Below are positions 1 to 5,145 of a stretch of DNA of 5,145 nt, piece by piece (within the stretch, counting starts at the first letter, position 1; every line of letters begins with the position of its first letter). The DNA is from an uncultured Lutibacter sp. (GTDB lineage: Bacteria; Bacteroidota; Bacteroidia; Flavobacteriales; Flavobacteriaceae): the NCBI GenBank assembly GCA_913061425.1, contig CAJXUO010000126.1:1-5145 (forward strand), written 5' to 3'. The position numbers were made by a program, and so were the translations under genes. A model generated the notes under the pieces. That model saw only the letters and a program-made list of their open reading frames with translations. It was not told the DNA's origin and ran no database searches.

Positions 1-1
1 T

Positions 2-445
2 GTTTCCTTCATCAGATCTATATAAATCTATTTTTTCAAGAGCGCTATCTATAGCATTTTCAATTAATCCCCATTCATCTTCATCTAGAGATTCTCTTTT
101 GCTTTGAAGCGTGTCTGGTAATTTAATCGCCATTTGAAGTAATTCTAAATCAGAAGCACTTGAAATTCCTTTCAACTGATTCATATATGCTTTAATTGAT
201 TCTTGGTTTATTTGAGTAGATAAGTTATCTCCAATATTTTCAACATAAATAGAGAAATCAACCTTACCTCTAACCAATTTAGCAGCTATTTTTTTTCGAA
301 TTAAAAGTTCTTTTTCTTTATAAGAAGAAGGCATCCTAACGTTCAAATCGATGTTTTTACTATTTAAAGATTTTAACTCAATGGTTATTTTCTTTGTTGG
401 TAATTGAATTTCGGTTTTACCGTAACCTGTCATTGATAATATCAT
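2..445 (-). CDS. yicC: YicC/YloC family endoribonuclease, N-terminal part (cut off by the window edge)
   Basis: The reverse-strand frame opens with ATG at 445 and stays open to the left edge, giving 148 residues with no stop. It begins MILSMTGYGKTE, the hallmark start of YicC proteins (MI.SMT.YG), followed by IELKSLNSKNIDLNVRMP at about residues 22-39, the family's second conserved block (S.N.R.LD...R.P), and RKKIAAKLVRGKVD at about 54-67. Family members are usually near 290 residues, so roughly the C-terminal half, including its conserved acidic and histidine residues, lies outside. Known for the family: E. coli YicC and B. subtilis YloC are endoribonucleases acting on RNA. The start at 445 is preferred over the in-frame ATG at 433 because MI.SMT is conserved. 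A TAnnTTTG box lies 20 bp upstream. In many Bacteroidetes gmk follows yicC, but that position is not in view. Confidence 0.93.
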   Translation of the reverse strand, partial: MILSMTGYGKTEIQLPTKKITIELKSLNSKNIDLNVRMPSSYKEKELLIRKKIAAKLVRGKVDFSIYVENIGDNLSTQINQESIKAYMNQLKGISSASDLELLQMAIKLPDTLQSKRESLDEDEWGLIENAIDSALEKIDLYRSDEGN

Positions 446-465
446 GTGCTGAAAATAAAATTACG

Positions 466-473
466 CAAAGGTA
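466..473 (-). promoter_or_regulatory. Bacteroidetes -7 box for the yicC-like gene
   Basis: On the minus strand the bases read TACCTTTG, a perfect match to the Bacteroidetes -7 consensus TAnnTTTG. The box ends 20 bp before the ATG at 445, which would give a leader of about 14 nt. I do not see a clear TTG element about 20 bp further upstream, so only the -7 half is supported. Confidence 0.5.
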
Positions 474-587
474 CGTTTTTTGATTTATTTGAATAAAAAT
501 ACGCGCTACTTGTTTTGATACATTTTATCAGCATCAGAAAGCATTGGCCCGTTTACAAAGGCAAAATACACCCTTTTTATACATATT

Positions 588-1493
588 TTAAACAAAATAT
601 GCGTTAATAGAAAGAAATAACAAACCAACAATTATTAATTCTCTAATTAACATTTTATTAAATAGCTGAACACAATTTGAAATAATTATAGTGAGTGGGA
701 AAAATAAAAATAGTTCATCCTTTTCAGGTGTAATTACAATCAAATATACGGCTACTAGCAAATGAATTATAATTAATAGCCAAGATGCTTTAATGTCATT
801 TAATAATGAATGAATTTTTAAACTCACAAATACGATAGAAAAAATCACCAGTACCGTTAAACATATAAGTGGAAATAATTCTGAAAATTTAGCATATGAA
901 AAGCTATAATAAAGGGTTAATTTATCATTAAAAGCGCCAGTATTGTCTGTGAAAAAATAATATGTAAACACTACAAAAAATGGAATTATTAAACCAACAA
1001 TAGGAATAATTAGGTTTCTAATTTCTTGTCTTTTTCTAATAATTATAGCCGCGTAAATTAAAATTAAAAACAAGATGCTCCAACTATAAACAAGCGTTGA
1101 AACTCCAATACACAAACCGCTGTCAAAGAGTTTTTCTTTGATATTTGTATTTGTTTTTAAACTATAAATTCGTCTAAAAGCTAACAACAAAAAAAAGTGA
1201 GCGTAAAAAATATTTTGAACTTCCAGAGTCTTTGGAAATATTCCAAAAAGAATTGTTAAAACTAATAATACATACGAGTTTTGTCCAGACAATTGGTTTT
1301 TTCTATTTATAAATCTGACTAAAAAAAACAGCAGTAAAAATAAAATTAGTTGCCCAATTTTTTCTACCACAATTCCTAAGGAATATAGTGGCTTTTCTAT
1401 TAAAAGAATTGCTGACAAATAATAACCTAAAAATAATGCACTAATAAATATTGCATGTATTGGTTTTGTTTTTCTAAAAAAATTGGCAATCAT
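588..1493 (-). CDS. DUF6427 family polytopic membrane protein, function unknown
   Basis: This 301-residue protein is extremely hydrophobic. It starts MIANFFRKTKPIHA, which resembles the short FF.KSKPI motif that opens flavobacterial DUF6427 proteins, and then shows about nine or ten hydrophobic segments (roughly residues 12-32, 41-61, 74-87, 95-106, 124-150, 160-181, 206-228, 238-255, 261-277 and 284-300). A conserved-looking N-IFYAHFFLLLAFRRIYSL stretch sits at about residues 94-112 between membrane segments. There is no signal peptide beyond the first membrane segment and no enzymatic motif that I recognise. The gene is divergent from the DUF6341 gene, with a shared 40-bp region between the starts. 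The length appears full and the start is the first ATG. The family assignment comes from recognising the N-terminus and membrane pattern; a function cannot be stated. Confidence 0.82.
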   Translation of the reverse strand: MIANFFRKTKPIHAIFISALFLGYYLSAILLIEKPLYSLGIVVEKIGQLILFLLLFFLVRFINRKNQLSGQNSYVLLVLTILFGIFPKTLEVQNIFYAHFFLLLAFRRIYSLKTNTNIKEKLFDSGLCIGVSTLVYSWSILFLILIYAAIIIRKRQEIRNLIIPIVGLIIPFFVVFTYYFFTDNTGAFNDKLTLYYSFSYAKFSELFPLICLTVLVIFSIVFVSLKIHSLLNDIKASWLLIIIHLLVAVYLIVITPEKDELFLFFPLTIIISNCVQLFNKMLIRELIIVGLLFLSINAYFV

Positions 1494-1513
1494 CTTGAGT
1501 TTTTATACATTTG
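1483..1513 (+). promoter_or_regulatory. Bacteroidetes promoter for the DUF6341 gene (and possibly trmB)
   Basis: TACATTTG at 1506-1513 is a perfect TAnnTTTG -7 box, with TTG at 1483-1485 separated by 20 bp, a standard Bacteroidetes spacing. The box ends 20 bp before the ATG at 1534, the same distance as at the yicC-like gene. The -33 element lies inside the start of the divergent DUF6427 gene. Confidence 0.6.
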
Positions 1514-1543
1514 CAAAGTAAATATATTAAACAATGATTGCAA
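1514..1543 (-). promoter_or_regulatory. Candidate promoter for the DUF6427 gene
   Basis: On the minus strand TTACTTTG (1521-1514) matches TAnnTTTG except for the second base. A TTG (1543-1541) lies 19 bp upstream, within the range seen for Bacteroidetes -33/-7 pairs. The box ends 20 bp before the ATG at 1493. The mismatch at a conserved A makes this only a moderate candidate. It abuts the plus-strand box directly, so the two promoters would overlap. Confidence 0.4.
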
Positions 1544-1734
1544 ACAATATTTTTAGAGTTATCGGTGATTTTTTCACAAATGTTGTATTCGCCCCTCTAA
1601 ATTGGGTAAGAAACGACGTTTCTAACTGGTGGGTTCAAAACACAATTAGTTGGATTTTAATGATTATCTGTATGGTAGCGTTTGTTTATTGGATGGGTCA
1701 ATTGAAAAAATTCAAAAAAGAAGGAACAGAATAG
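1534..1734 (+). CDS. DUF6341 family small membrane protein, function unknown
   Basis: The 66-residue product has an amphipathic, tryptophan-rich N-terminal half (FAPLNWVRNDVSNWW, about residues 19-33), one strongly hydrophobic segment at about 38-54 (SWILMIICMVAFVYWMG), and a lysine-rich tail (KKFKKEGTE) that should lie in the cytoplasm by the positive-inside rule. I recognise it as the small flavobacterial DUF6341 family, whose members are near this length, so the gene appears complete. It has its own -7/-33 promoter and lies 42 bp ahead of trmB on the same strand, which suggests co-transcription. Its first four residues, MIAN, are the same as those of the divergent DUF6427 protein, although the rest is unrelated. 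No function is known to me; a small accessory subunit of a membrane complex is possible but only a guess. Confidence 0.8.
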   Translation: MIANNIFRVIGDFFTNVVFAPLNWVRNDVSNWWVQNTISWILMIICMVAFVYWMGQLKKFKKEGTE

Positions 1735-1776
1735 CTCCTTTATTTCTCTTATTATATTTATTAAACATCTTTTTTC

Positions 1777-2454
1777 TTGGGAAGCAAAAATAAATTAAAA
1801 CGATTTCGAGAGAATGACACTTTTTCTAATGTTGAACAACCAACTCGTGAAGAGGTATTATCCGAAAAATTTTCTTTAAAAGGTAAATGGAACACTTTTT
1901 TTAAAAACAATAATCCTATTGTTTTAGAATTAGGTTGTGGCAAAGGTGAATATACGTTAGCCCTTGCGGAGAAAAACCCTGAAAAAAATTTTATTGGTGT
2001 AGATATTAAAGGTGCTCGTTTTTGGAGAGGCGCTAAAACTGCTCTTGAAAATAACATGAATAATGTTGGGTTTCTTAGAACCCAAATTGAACTTATTAAT
2101 CAATGTTTTGACATCAATGAAGTTGATGAAATTTGGATTACTTTTCCTGACCCTCAAATAAAATATACAAGAACAAAGCATCGATTAACAAATCAAGATT
2201 TCTTAAAAAAGTATCATGAAATCTTAAAACCTAATGGTATAGTTCATTTAAAAACTGATAGTGAATTTATGCATGGATACACTCTTGGATTGTTACATGG
2301 AGAAAATCATGAAATTCTGTATGCACATCATGATGTCTATAACAACAAACAACATTCTCCAGCAGAAGTTCTTGAAACGCAAACTTTTTACGAAAGTCAG
2401 TATTTAGAAAAAGGAAAAGCGATAACTTACATCAAATTCAGAATCAACTATTAA
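1777..2454 (+). CDS. trmB: tRNA (guanine(46)-N7)-methyltransferase TrmB, TTG start
   Basis: TrmB transfers a methyl group from S-adenosylmethionine to N7 of G46 in the variable loop of tRNA, in the cytoplasm. The 225-residue product has the Rossmann-type SAM-binding motif LELGCGKGEYT (about 50-60), the acidic end of strand 2 in FIGVDIKGARFWRGAK (72-87, D76), the family signature ITFPDPQIKYTRTKHRL (121-137) in place of the FPDPW.K..H.KRR seen in proteobacteria, and ETQTFYE near the C-terminus, matching the conserved T.YE motif. The start is TTG at 1777: an in-frame stop lies at 1762-1764, no ATG or GTG falls between, and the first internal ATG (residue 94) would remove the SAM site. Reading from TTG gives MGSKNKLKRF, the conserved start of flavobacterial TrmB. 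There is no Shine-Dalgarno. The LysE-type gene follows after 11 bp, so the two are probably in one transcript. Confidence 0.96.
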   Translation: MGSKNKLKRFRENDTFSNVEQPTREEVLSEKFSLKGKWNTFFKNNNPIVLELGCGKGEYTLALAEKNPEKNFIGVDIKGARFWRGAKTALENNMNNVGFLRTQIELINQCFDINEVDEIWITFPDPQIKYTRTKHRLTNQDFLKKYHEILKPNGIVHLKTDSEFMHGYTLGLLHGENHEILYAHHDVYNNKQHSPAEVLETQTFYESQYLEKGKAITYIKFRINY

Positions 2455-2465
2455 TTAATATTTAA

Positions 2466-3077
2466 ATGATTTTTTCTCATTTAATACTTGGAATTCTAAC
2501 CGCATACATTGGCTCGATTCCTCCAAGTATGTTAAATATGACTGCCATAAAAATCAGTCTTGAAAAAGGCAAAAAAACAGCTTTACAATTTGCAATTGGA
2601 GTCTCTACTGTCGTTTTCATTCAAGCTATTCTTGCATTATTATTTTTAAAAGCAATTCATTCTAATCCAATAATACTAGATTCAATTCAAATCATTTCAA
2701 TAGTGATTTTTATGATTTTATCAATCGTTTTTTTAAAAAAAGCATTGAATGAGCAAAAAGCGATTATTCCTAAAAAGAGTTTGAAAAGTGGTTTTTTAAC
2801 AGGCATTGGACTGTCTTCCATGAACATGTTTTCAATCCCGTTTTATTGTGGTATGGGTGCTGTATTTAACATGTACGGATGGCTTTCATTAGAACCGTCA
2901 AAGGTGCTATTTTTTGTAATTGGATCGGTAATTGGAACTTATTTAATACTGAACCATTATGTGTTATTAGCAGAAAAAATAAAGCCTAAAATTGCGAAGT
3001 TTACAAAATACTTAAACTTCATATTAGCAGCAATAACTGGCTTTGTAGCCGTTTTTTCATTGATTAAAATGTTATAA
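2466..3077 (+). CDS. LysE family transporter (small-molecule or amino-acid exporter)
   Basis: The 203-residue inner-membrane protein has about six hydrophobic segments (roughly 4-26, 40-63, 70-91, 108-130, 138-164 and 183-202), the size and layout of the LysE/RhtB superfamily. The N-terminal block LGILTAYIGSIPPSMLNMTAIKISLEKGKKTAL (about 8-40) corresponds to the family signature G...PGP......  .....G...G, with the usual PGP replaced by PPS. LysE-type proteins export amino acids or related molecules; the substrate here cannot be told from sequence. A second half-repeat begins near KSLKSGFLTGIGLSSMNMFSIPFY (about 104-127), echoing the first block with another proline after a polar stretch. It starts 11 bp behind trmB. 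No terminator is visible in the 99 bp after it. Confidence 0.82.
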   Translation: MIFSHLILGILTAYIGSIPPSMLNMTAIKISLEKGKKTALQFAIGVSTVVFIQAILALLFLKAIHSNPIILDSIQIISIVIFMILSIVFLKKALNEQKAIIPKKSLKSGFLTGIGLSSMNMFSIPFYCGMGAVFNMYGWLSLEPSKVLFFVIGSVIGTYLILNHYVLLAEKIKPKIAKFTKYLNFILAAITGFVAVFSLIKML

Positions 3078-3176
3078 CTTAGAAGCATGAAACGAGCATG
3101 TTAAAATTATTAATCAACTAAAAGAATTATTGACAGCGAACACATGTGACCGTTAAAAAATAATAAATATAGACAC

Positions 3177-3509
3177 ATGAAATCTAATGACAATTTCTTT
3201 GAAAAATCGTATCAAGTAGCACGTCAAATTCCCTTTGGAAGAGTTACAAGTTATGGAGCAATAGCAAAATATTTAGGAGTAGCACGTTCGGCAAGAATGG
3301 TTGGTTGGGCAATGAACGCCTCTCATAATAATGATACTATTCCAGCGCATAGAGTTGTGAACAGAAAAGGATTGCTTACAGGAAAGCAACATTTTGACGG
3401 CACAAACTTAATGCAACAGTTACTAGAAAGCGAAGGGATAAAAGTTATTGAAAATCAAATTCAAAATTTTGACACTGTTTTTTGGGATCCTACAATCGAA
3501 TTAATCTAA
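3177..3509 (+). CDS. Alkyltransferase-like (ATL) DNA-damage protein, MGMT family, acceptor Cys replaced by Ala
   Basis: The 110-residue protein is the DNA-binding domain of the Ogt/MGMT family: FFEKSYQVARQIPFGRVTSYGAIAKYLG (about 7-34) contains the conserved IP.G.V.SYG.IA block with the Tyr (Y26) that contacts the damaged nucleotide, SARMVGWAMN (38-47) is the helix carrying the arginine finger (R40), and IPAHRVVNRKG (55-65) is the active-site loop. In true methyltransferases that loop reads PCHRV with the alkyl-accepting Cys; here residue 57 is Ala. Known for such ATL proteins (for example TTHA1564 of Thermus with Ala, YbaZ of E. coli with Trp): they bind O6-alkylguanine without removing the alkyl group and can direct nucleotide excision repair to it. 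The size, lacking the N-terminal Ogt domain, fits an ATL. It lies 99 bp after the LysE-type gene and 91 bp before mrp, so it may be transcribed separately. Confidence 0.92.
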   Translation: MKSNDNFFEKSYQVARQIPFGRVTSYGAIAKYLGVARSARMVGWAMNASHNNDTIPAHRVVNRKGLLTGKQHFDGTNLMQQLLESEGIKVIENQIQNFDTVFWDPTIELI

Positions 3510-3564
3510 CAATTTATTGTTTTTAAATAATTATCCCCTATCATATAATATCCATCTAAAACTG

Positions 3565-3572
3565 TATCTTTG
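3565..3572 (+). promoter_or_regulatory. Bacteroidetes -7 box for the mrp-nifU pair
   Basis: TATCTTTG matches TAnnTTTG perfectly and ends 28 bp before the GTG start at 3601, giving a predicted leader of about 20 nt. No TTG is present at the -33 distance, so the upstream half is not supported. The box sits in the loop between two arms of an imperfect inverted repeat (3555-3562 and 3575-3581). Confidence 0.5.
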
Positions 3573-3600
3573 TTGTTTAGAATCATTATAATTTAGATCT

Positions 3601-4737
3601 GTGAATATCCTCAAAAAAGATATATTAGACGCTTTAGAAAGCATTACCGCTCCAGGAGAAGGTAAAAATTTAATTGAAAGTAACTCAGTTAAAAACATTG
3701 TAATTTTCGACAAAGAAGTTGTTCTTGATGTTGAGATTAGCAATCCTTCTTTACAAGCAAAAAAACGTGTAGAAGTTGATATCATGAAAATAATTCATGA
3801 AAAAGTACACCCAAAAGCTGACATTAGAGTAAATGTGAAAGCTGCAGTTGCTACTGAAAAGCCAACAAACGAAATTAAAGGGAAAGAAATTCCTGGAATA
3901 AAAAATATTATTGCTGTCGCTTCTGGAAAAGGTGGCGTTGGGAAATCTACAATCACTTCTAATATTGCCGTTTCATTAGCAAAAATGGGCTTCAGTGTTG
4001 GAATTTTAGATGCCGATATTTATGGTCCATCAACGCACTTAATGTTTGATGTTGCCAACAAAAAACCACTTTCTGTTACTGTAGATGGAAGATCAAAAAT
4101 GAAACCTGTAGAAAACTACGGTGTCAAAATTTTATCTCTTGGTTTTTTCACACAACCAAATCAAGCAGTTATTTGGAGAGGGCCTATGGCTTCAAAAGCA
4201 TTAAAACAAATGATTTTTGATGGCGCTTGGGGAGAATTAGATTTTTTAATTGTTGATTTACCTCCTGGAACTGGCGATGTACACTTATCTATTGTTCAAG
4301 CATTACCAATAACTGGTGCTGTAATAGTAAGCACACCTCAAAATATTGCTTTGGCAGATGCTAGAAAAGGTGTTGCAATGTTTCAACAATCAAGTATTAA
4401 TGTACCGGTTTTAGGAATAGTTGAAAATATGAGTTACTTTACTCCTCCTGAATTACCAGAAAATAAATACTATATCTTTGGGAAAGATGGTGCTAAAAAT
4501 TTAGCCAAAGATATTAATACTGTTTTCTTAGGAGAAGTGCCGTTAATTCAAAGCATTAGAGAATCTGGAGATTTTGGGAGCCCTATTGCTTTACAAAATG
4601 GAACTGAAATAGAAAATACATTTATCGATATTACCAAAAATGTAGTTTCTGAATTAGTTAAAAGAAATAAAAATTTACCTCCAACAGAAATTGTTAGAAT
4701 TACAACAATGAGTGGTTGTAGTGCTATAAAAAAATAA
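3601..4737 (+). CDS. mrp: Mrp/NBP35 family iron-sulfur cluster carrier ATPase, GTG start
   Basis: This 378-residue cytoplasmic protein has an N-terminal MIP18/DUF59-type domain (about 1-90) and a SIMIBI-class P-loop ATPase domain. Visible motifs are the deviant Walker A GKGGVGKST (109-117, with the signature lysine K110 and K115), switch I LDADIYGPS (136-144, D137 and D139) and Walker B/switch II IVDLPPGTGD (217-226, D219). Family members carry or deliver [4Fe-4S] clusters. The usual C-terminal CxxC is missing: the equivalent stretch reads ENMSYFTPPELPENKYYIFG, and the only cysteine in the protein is C373 in the tail TTMSGCSAIKK. As I recall, this form is common in Bacteroidetes. GTG at 3601 is the start because an in-frame stop lies at 3589-3591 and the next Met is residue 62. 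A nifU-like gene follows after 3 bp, supporting a role in Fe-S assembly. Confidence 0.95.
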   Translation: MNILKKDILDALESITAPGEGKNLIESNSVKNIVIFDKEVVLDVEISNPSLQAKKRVEVDIMKIIHEKVHPKADIRVNVKAAVATEKPTNEIKGKEIPGIKNIIAVASGKGGVGKSTITSNIAVSLAKMGFSVGILDADIYGPSTHLMFDVANKKPLSVTVDGRSKMKPVENYGVKILSLGFFTQPNQAVIWRGPMASKALKQMIFDGAWGELDFLIVDLPPGTGDVHLSIVQALPITGAVIVSTPQNIALADARKGVAMFQQSSINVPVLGIVENMSYFTPPELPENKYYIFGKDGAKNLAKDINTVFLGEVPLIQSIRESGDFGSPIALQNGTEIENTFIDITKNVVSELVKRNKNLPPTEIVRITTMSGCSAIKK

Positions 4738-4740
4738 AAC

Positions 4741-4992
4741 ATGTCAATACAAGAATTAAAAGAAAATATTGAAAAAGCATTAGAAGAAATTAGACCTTTT
4801 TTGATGGCTGATGGTGGAAATATTTCTCTTGTAAGTATTGATAATAATGTTGTTAAAGTTAAATTAGAGGGTGCTTGTATCAGTTGTTCTGTCAATCAGA
4901 TGACTTTAACAAACGGTGTTGAAGCAACAATTAAACGTTATGCCCCTCAAATTGAAAAAGTAATTGAGGTGAGCCAAGAACTTACTAATTAA
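4741..4992 (+). CDS. NifU family protein (Nfu-type Fe-S scaffold or carrier domain)
   Basis: The 83-residue protein consists only of the NifU C-terminal (Nfu) domain. It shows EEIRPFLMADGGNISLVSI (about 15-33), matching the family's IRP.L..DGG....V, and then VKLEGACISCSVNQMTL (40-56) with the CxxC pair C46 and C49. In Nfu proteins two monomers use this pair to hold one [4Fe-4S] cluster, which is passed on to target apoproteins. The length is normal for a stand-alone Nfu domain, with no N-terminal A-type or IscU-like domain. The ATG lies 3 bp after the mrp stop, so the two are almost certainly co-translated from one mRNA. Because Mrp here has a single cysteine, this protein supplies the only classical cluster-binding motif of the pair. 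I leave the symbol blank since nfuA and nifU both imply larger proteins. Confidence 0.93.
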   Translation: MSIQELKENIEKALEEIRPFLMADGGNISLVSIDNNVVKVKLEGACISCSVNQMTLTNGVEATIKRYAPQIEKVIEVSQELTN

Positions 4993-5015
4993 GTATAATA
5001 CTTCACAAAATTCCT

Positions 5016-5023
5016 TATATTTG
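5016..5023 (+). promoter_or_regulatory. Perfect -7 box upstream of the contig end
   Basis: TATATTTG matches TAnnTTTG exactly, 23 bp after the nifU-like stop. Transcription would start near 5030, next to an ATG at 5031, so a leaderless or nearly leaderless message would result if that ATG were used. No TTG is seen at the -33 distance. It may drive the next gene, most of which would lie beyond the contig end. Confidence 0.35.
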
Positions 5024-5030
5024 TTTCATT

Positions 5031-5096
5031 ATGAAAACATCGTGGACAGAATTACTACTACTTTTAAAATTTCTAATTATTAGAAATCCCGAATAG
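5031..5096 (+). CDS. Possible tiny ORF, 21 codons, unrecognised
   Basis: An ATG at 5031 opens a 21-codon frame ending in TAG at 5094-5096. The peptide starts MKTSWTE, has a leucine- and isoleucine-rich core (about residues 8-17) and ends RNPE. It follows a perfect -7 box by only 7 bp. I do not recognise it. It may be a short membrane peptide, the start of a longer gene broken by a sequence error near the contig end, or chance. A perfect inverted repeat (5069-5087) lies inside it. Confidence 0.2.
   Translation: MKTSWTELLLLLKFLIIRNPE
5069..5087. repeat. Perfect 9-bp inverted repeat with a 1-base centre
   Basis: ATTTCTAAT and ATTAGAAAT flank a single T. As RNA the innermost pairs would open into a loop, leaving a weak AT-rich stem with no U-tract after it, so it is a poor terminator. 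A protein-binding site or chance in AT-rich DNA are the alternatives. Confidence 0.5.
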
Positions 5097-5103
5097 TTTG
5101 TGC

Positions 5104-5145
5104 CTGTCTCTTATACACATCTGACGCTGCCGACGAATAGAGAGG
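5104..5145. other. Untrimmed Illumina Nextera (Tn5) adapter with i5 index; not genomic DNA
   Basis: Positions 5104-5122 read CTGTCTCTTATACACATCT, the 19-bp Tn5 mosaic end used in Nextera libraries. Positions 5123-5136 read GACGCTGCCGACGA, the read-1 side adapter in reverse complement. Positions 5137-5144 read ATAGAGAG, the reverse complement of the i5 index CTCTCTAT (the 502 index of the Nextera sets), and base 5145 (G) is the first base of the outer primer that follows. The exact order of all four parts cannot be chance. The biological sequence therefore ends at about 5103. Confidence 0.98.

Noticed and set aside
1721..1740. A 5-bp inverted repeat AAGGA/TCCTT at the end of the DUF6341 gene as a terminator
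   Set aside because: The stem is short with a 10-base loop, begins inside the coding sequence and has no clean U-tract; read-through into trmB seems more likely.
1753..1760. TATATTTA as a separate promoter for trmB
   Set aside because: It differs from TAnnTTTG at the conserved last G, and such strings are common in AT-rich spacers. No supporting -33 TTG was established.
1761..2057. Minus-strand open frame of 98 codons opposite trmB
   Set aside because: It lies entirely over the well-supported trmB gene and resembles no family I know.
3084..3100. Direct repeat AGCATG twice, 5 bp apart, and the palindrome CACATGTG at 3141-3148, between the LysE-type and ATL genes
   Set aside because: They are too short to separate from chance, and no element or known operator fits them.
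3130..3158. A sigma70-like TTGACA with TTAAAA 17 bp later, upstream of the ATL gene
   Set aside because: The genome appears to use Bacteroidetes promoters (TTG/TAnnTTTG), and no TAnnTTTG is present here. In AT-rich DNA this match is weak evidence.
4548..4895. Minus-strand open frame of 115 codons across the mrp-nifU junction
   Set aside because: Both plus-strand genes are clearly real here, with intact motifs. The antisense frame is a by-product of their codon use.
5104..5122. A Tn5/IS50-like mosaic end, which could be read as the border of a transposon
   Set aside because: It is followed immediately by Nextera adapter and index sequence and then ends, with no transposase or genomic flank, so it is library adapter.

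Overview
This window looks like the end of a draft-genome contig from a member of the Bacteroidetes, most likely family Flavobacteriaceae. The evidence is the low GC content, the near absence of Shine-Dalgarno sites, several upstream boxes matching the Bacteroidetes -7 element TAnnTTTG, and protein families restricted to or typical of flavobacteria (DUF6427, DUF6341, and a Bacteroidetes-type Mrp without CxxC). The content is mostly ordinary chromosomal housekeeping. I see no mobile element, CRISPR array, RNA gene or defence system.

Left part, minus strand: the N-terminal half of a YicC/YloC-family endoribonuclease gene runs off the left edge (2-445). Behind a 142-bp gap lies a polytopic membrane protein of the DUF6427 family (588-1493). 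A compact divergent promoter region (about 1483-1543) separates it from the plus-strand genes.

Middle, plus strand: a 66-residue single-span membrane protein (DUF6341, 1534-1734), trmB for tRNA m7G46 methyltransferase with a TTG start (1777-2454), a LysE-type transporter 11 bp later (2466-3077), and an alkyltransferase-like DNA-damage protein whose acceptor cysteine is alanine (3177-3509).

Right part, plus strand: a two-gene iron-sulfur unit. An Mrp/NBP35-type P-loop ATPase with a GTG start (3601-4737) is followed after 3 bp by a small NifU C-terminal-domain scaffold protein (4741-4992). Mrp has a single cysteine in the whole protein, while the NifU-like partner carries the cluster-binding CxxC, so the pair probably works together in cluster assembly or transfer.

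The last 42 bases (5104-5145) are not genomic. They match the Illumina Nextera (Tn5) read-1 adapter in reverse complement, then a sequence matching an i5 index (CTCTCTAT read in reverse), then the first base of the outer primer. This is untrimmed library adapter at a contig end, so the biological sequence stops at about 5103 and anything near that edge should be read with care. It is the most unusual signal in the window, and it is technical, not biological.
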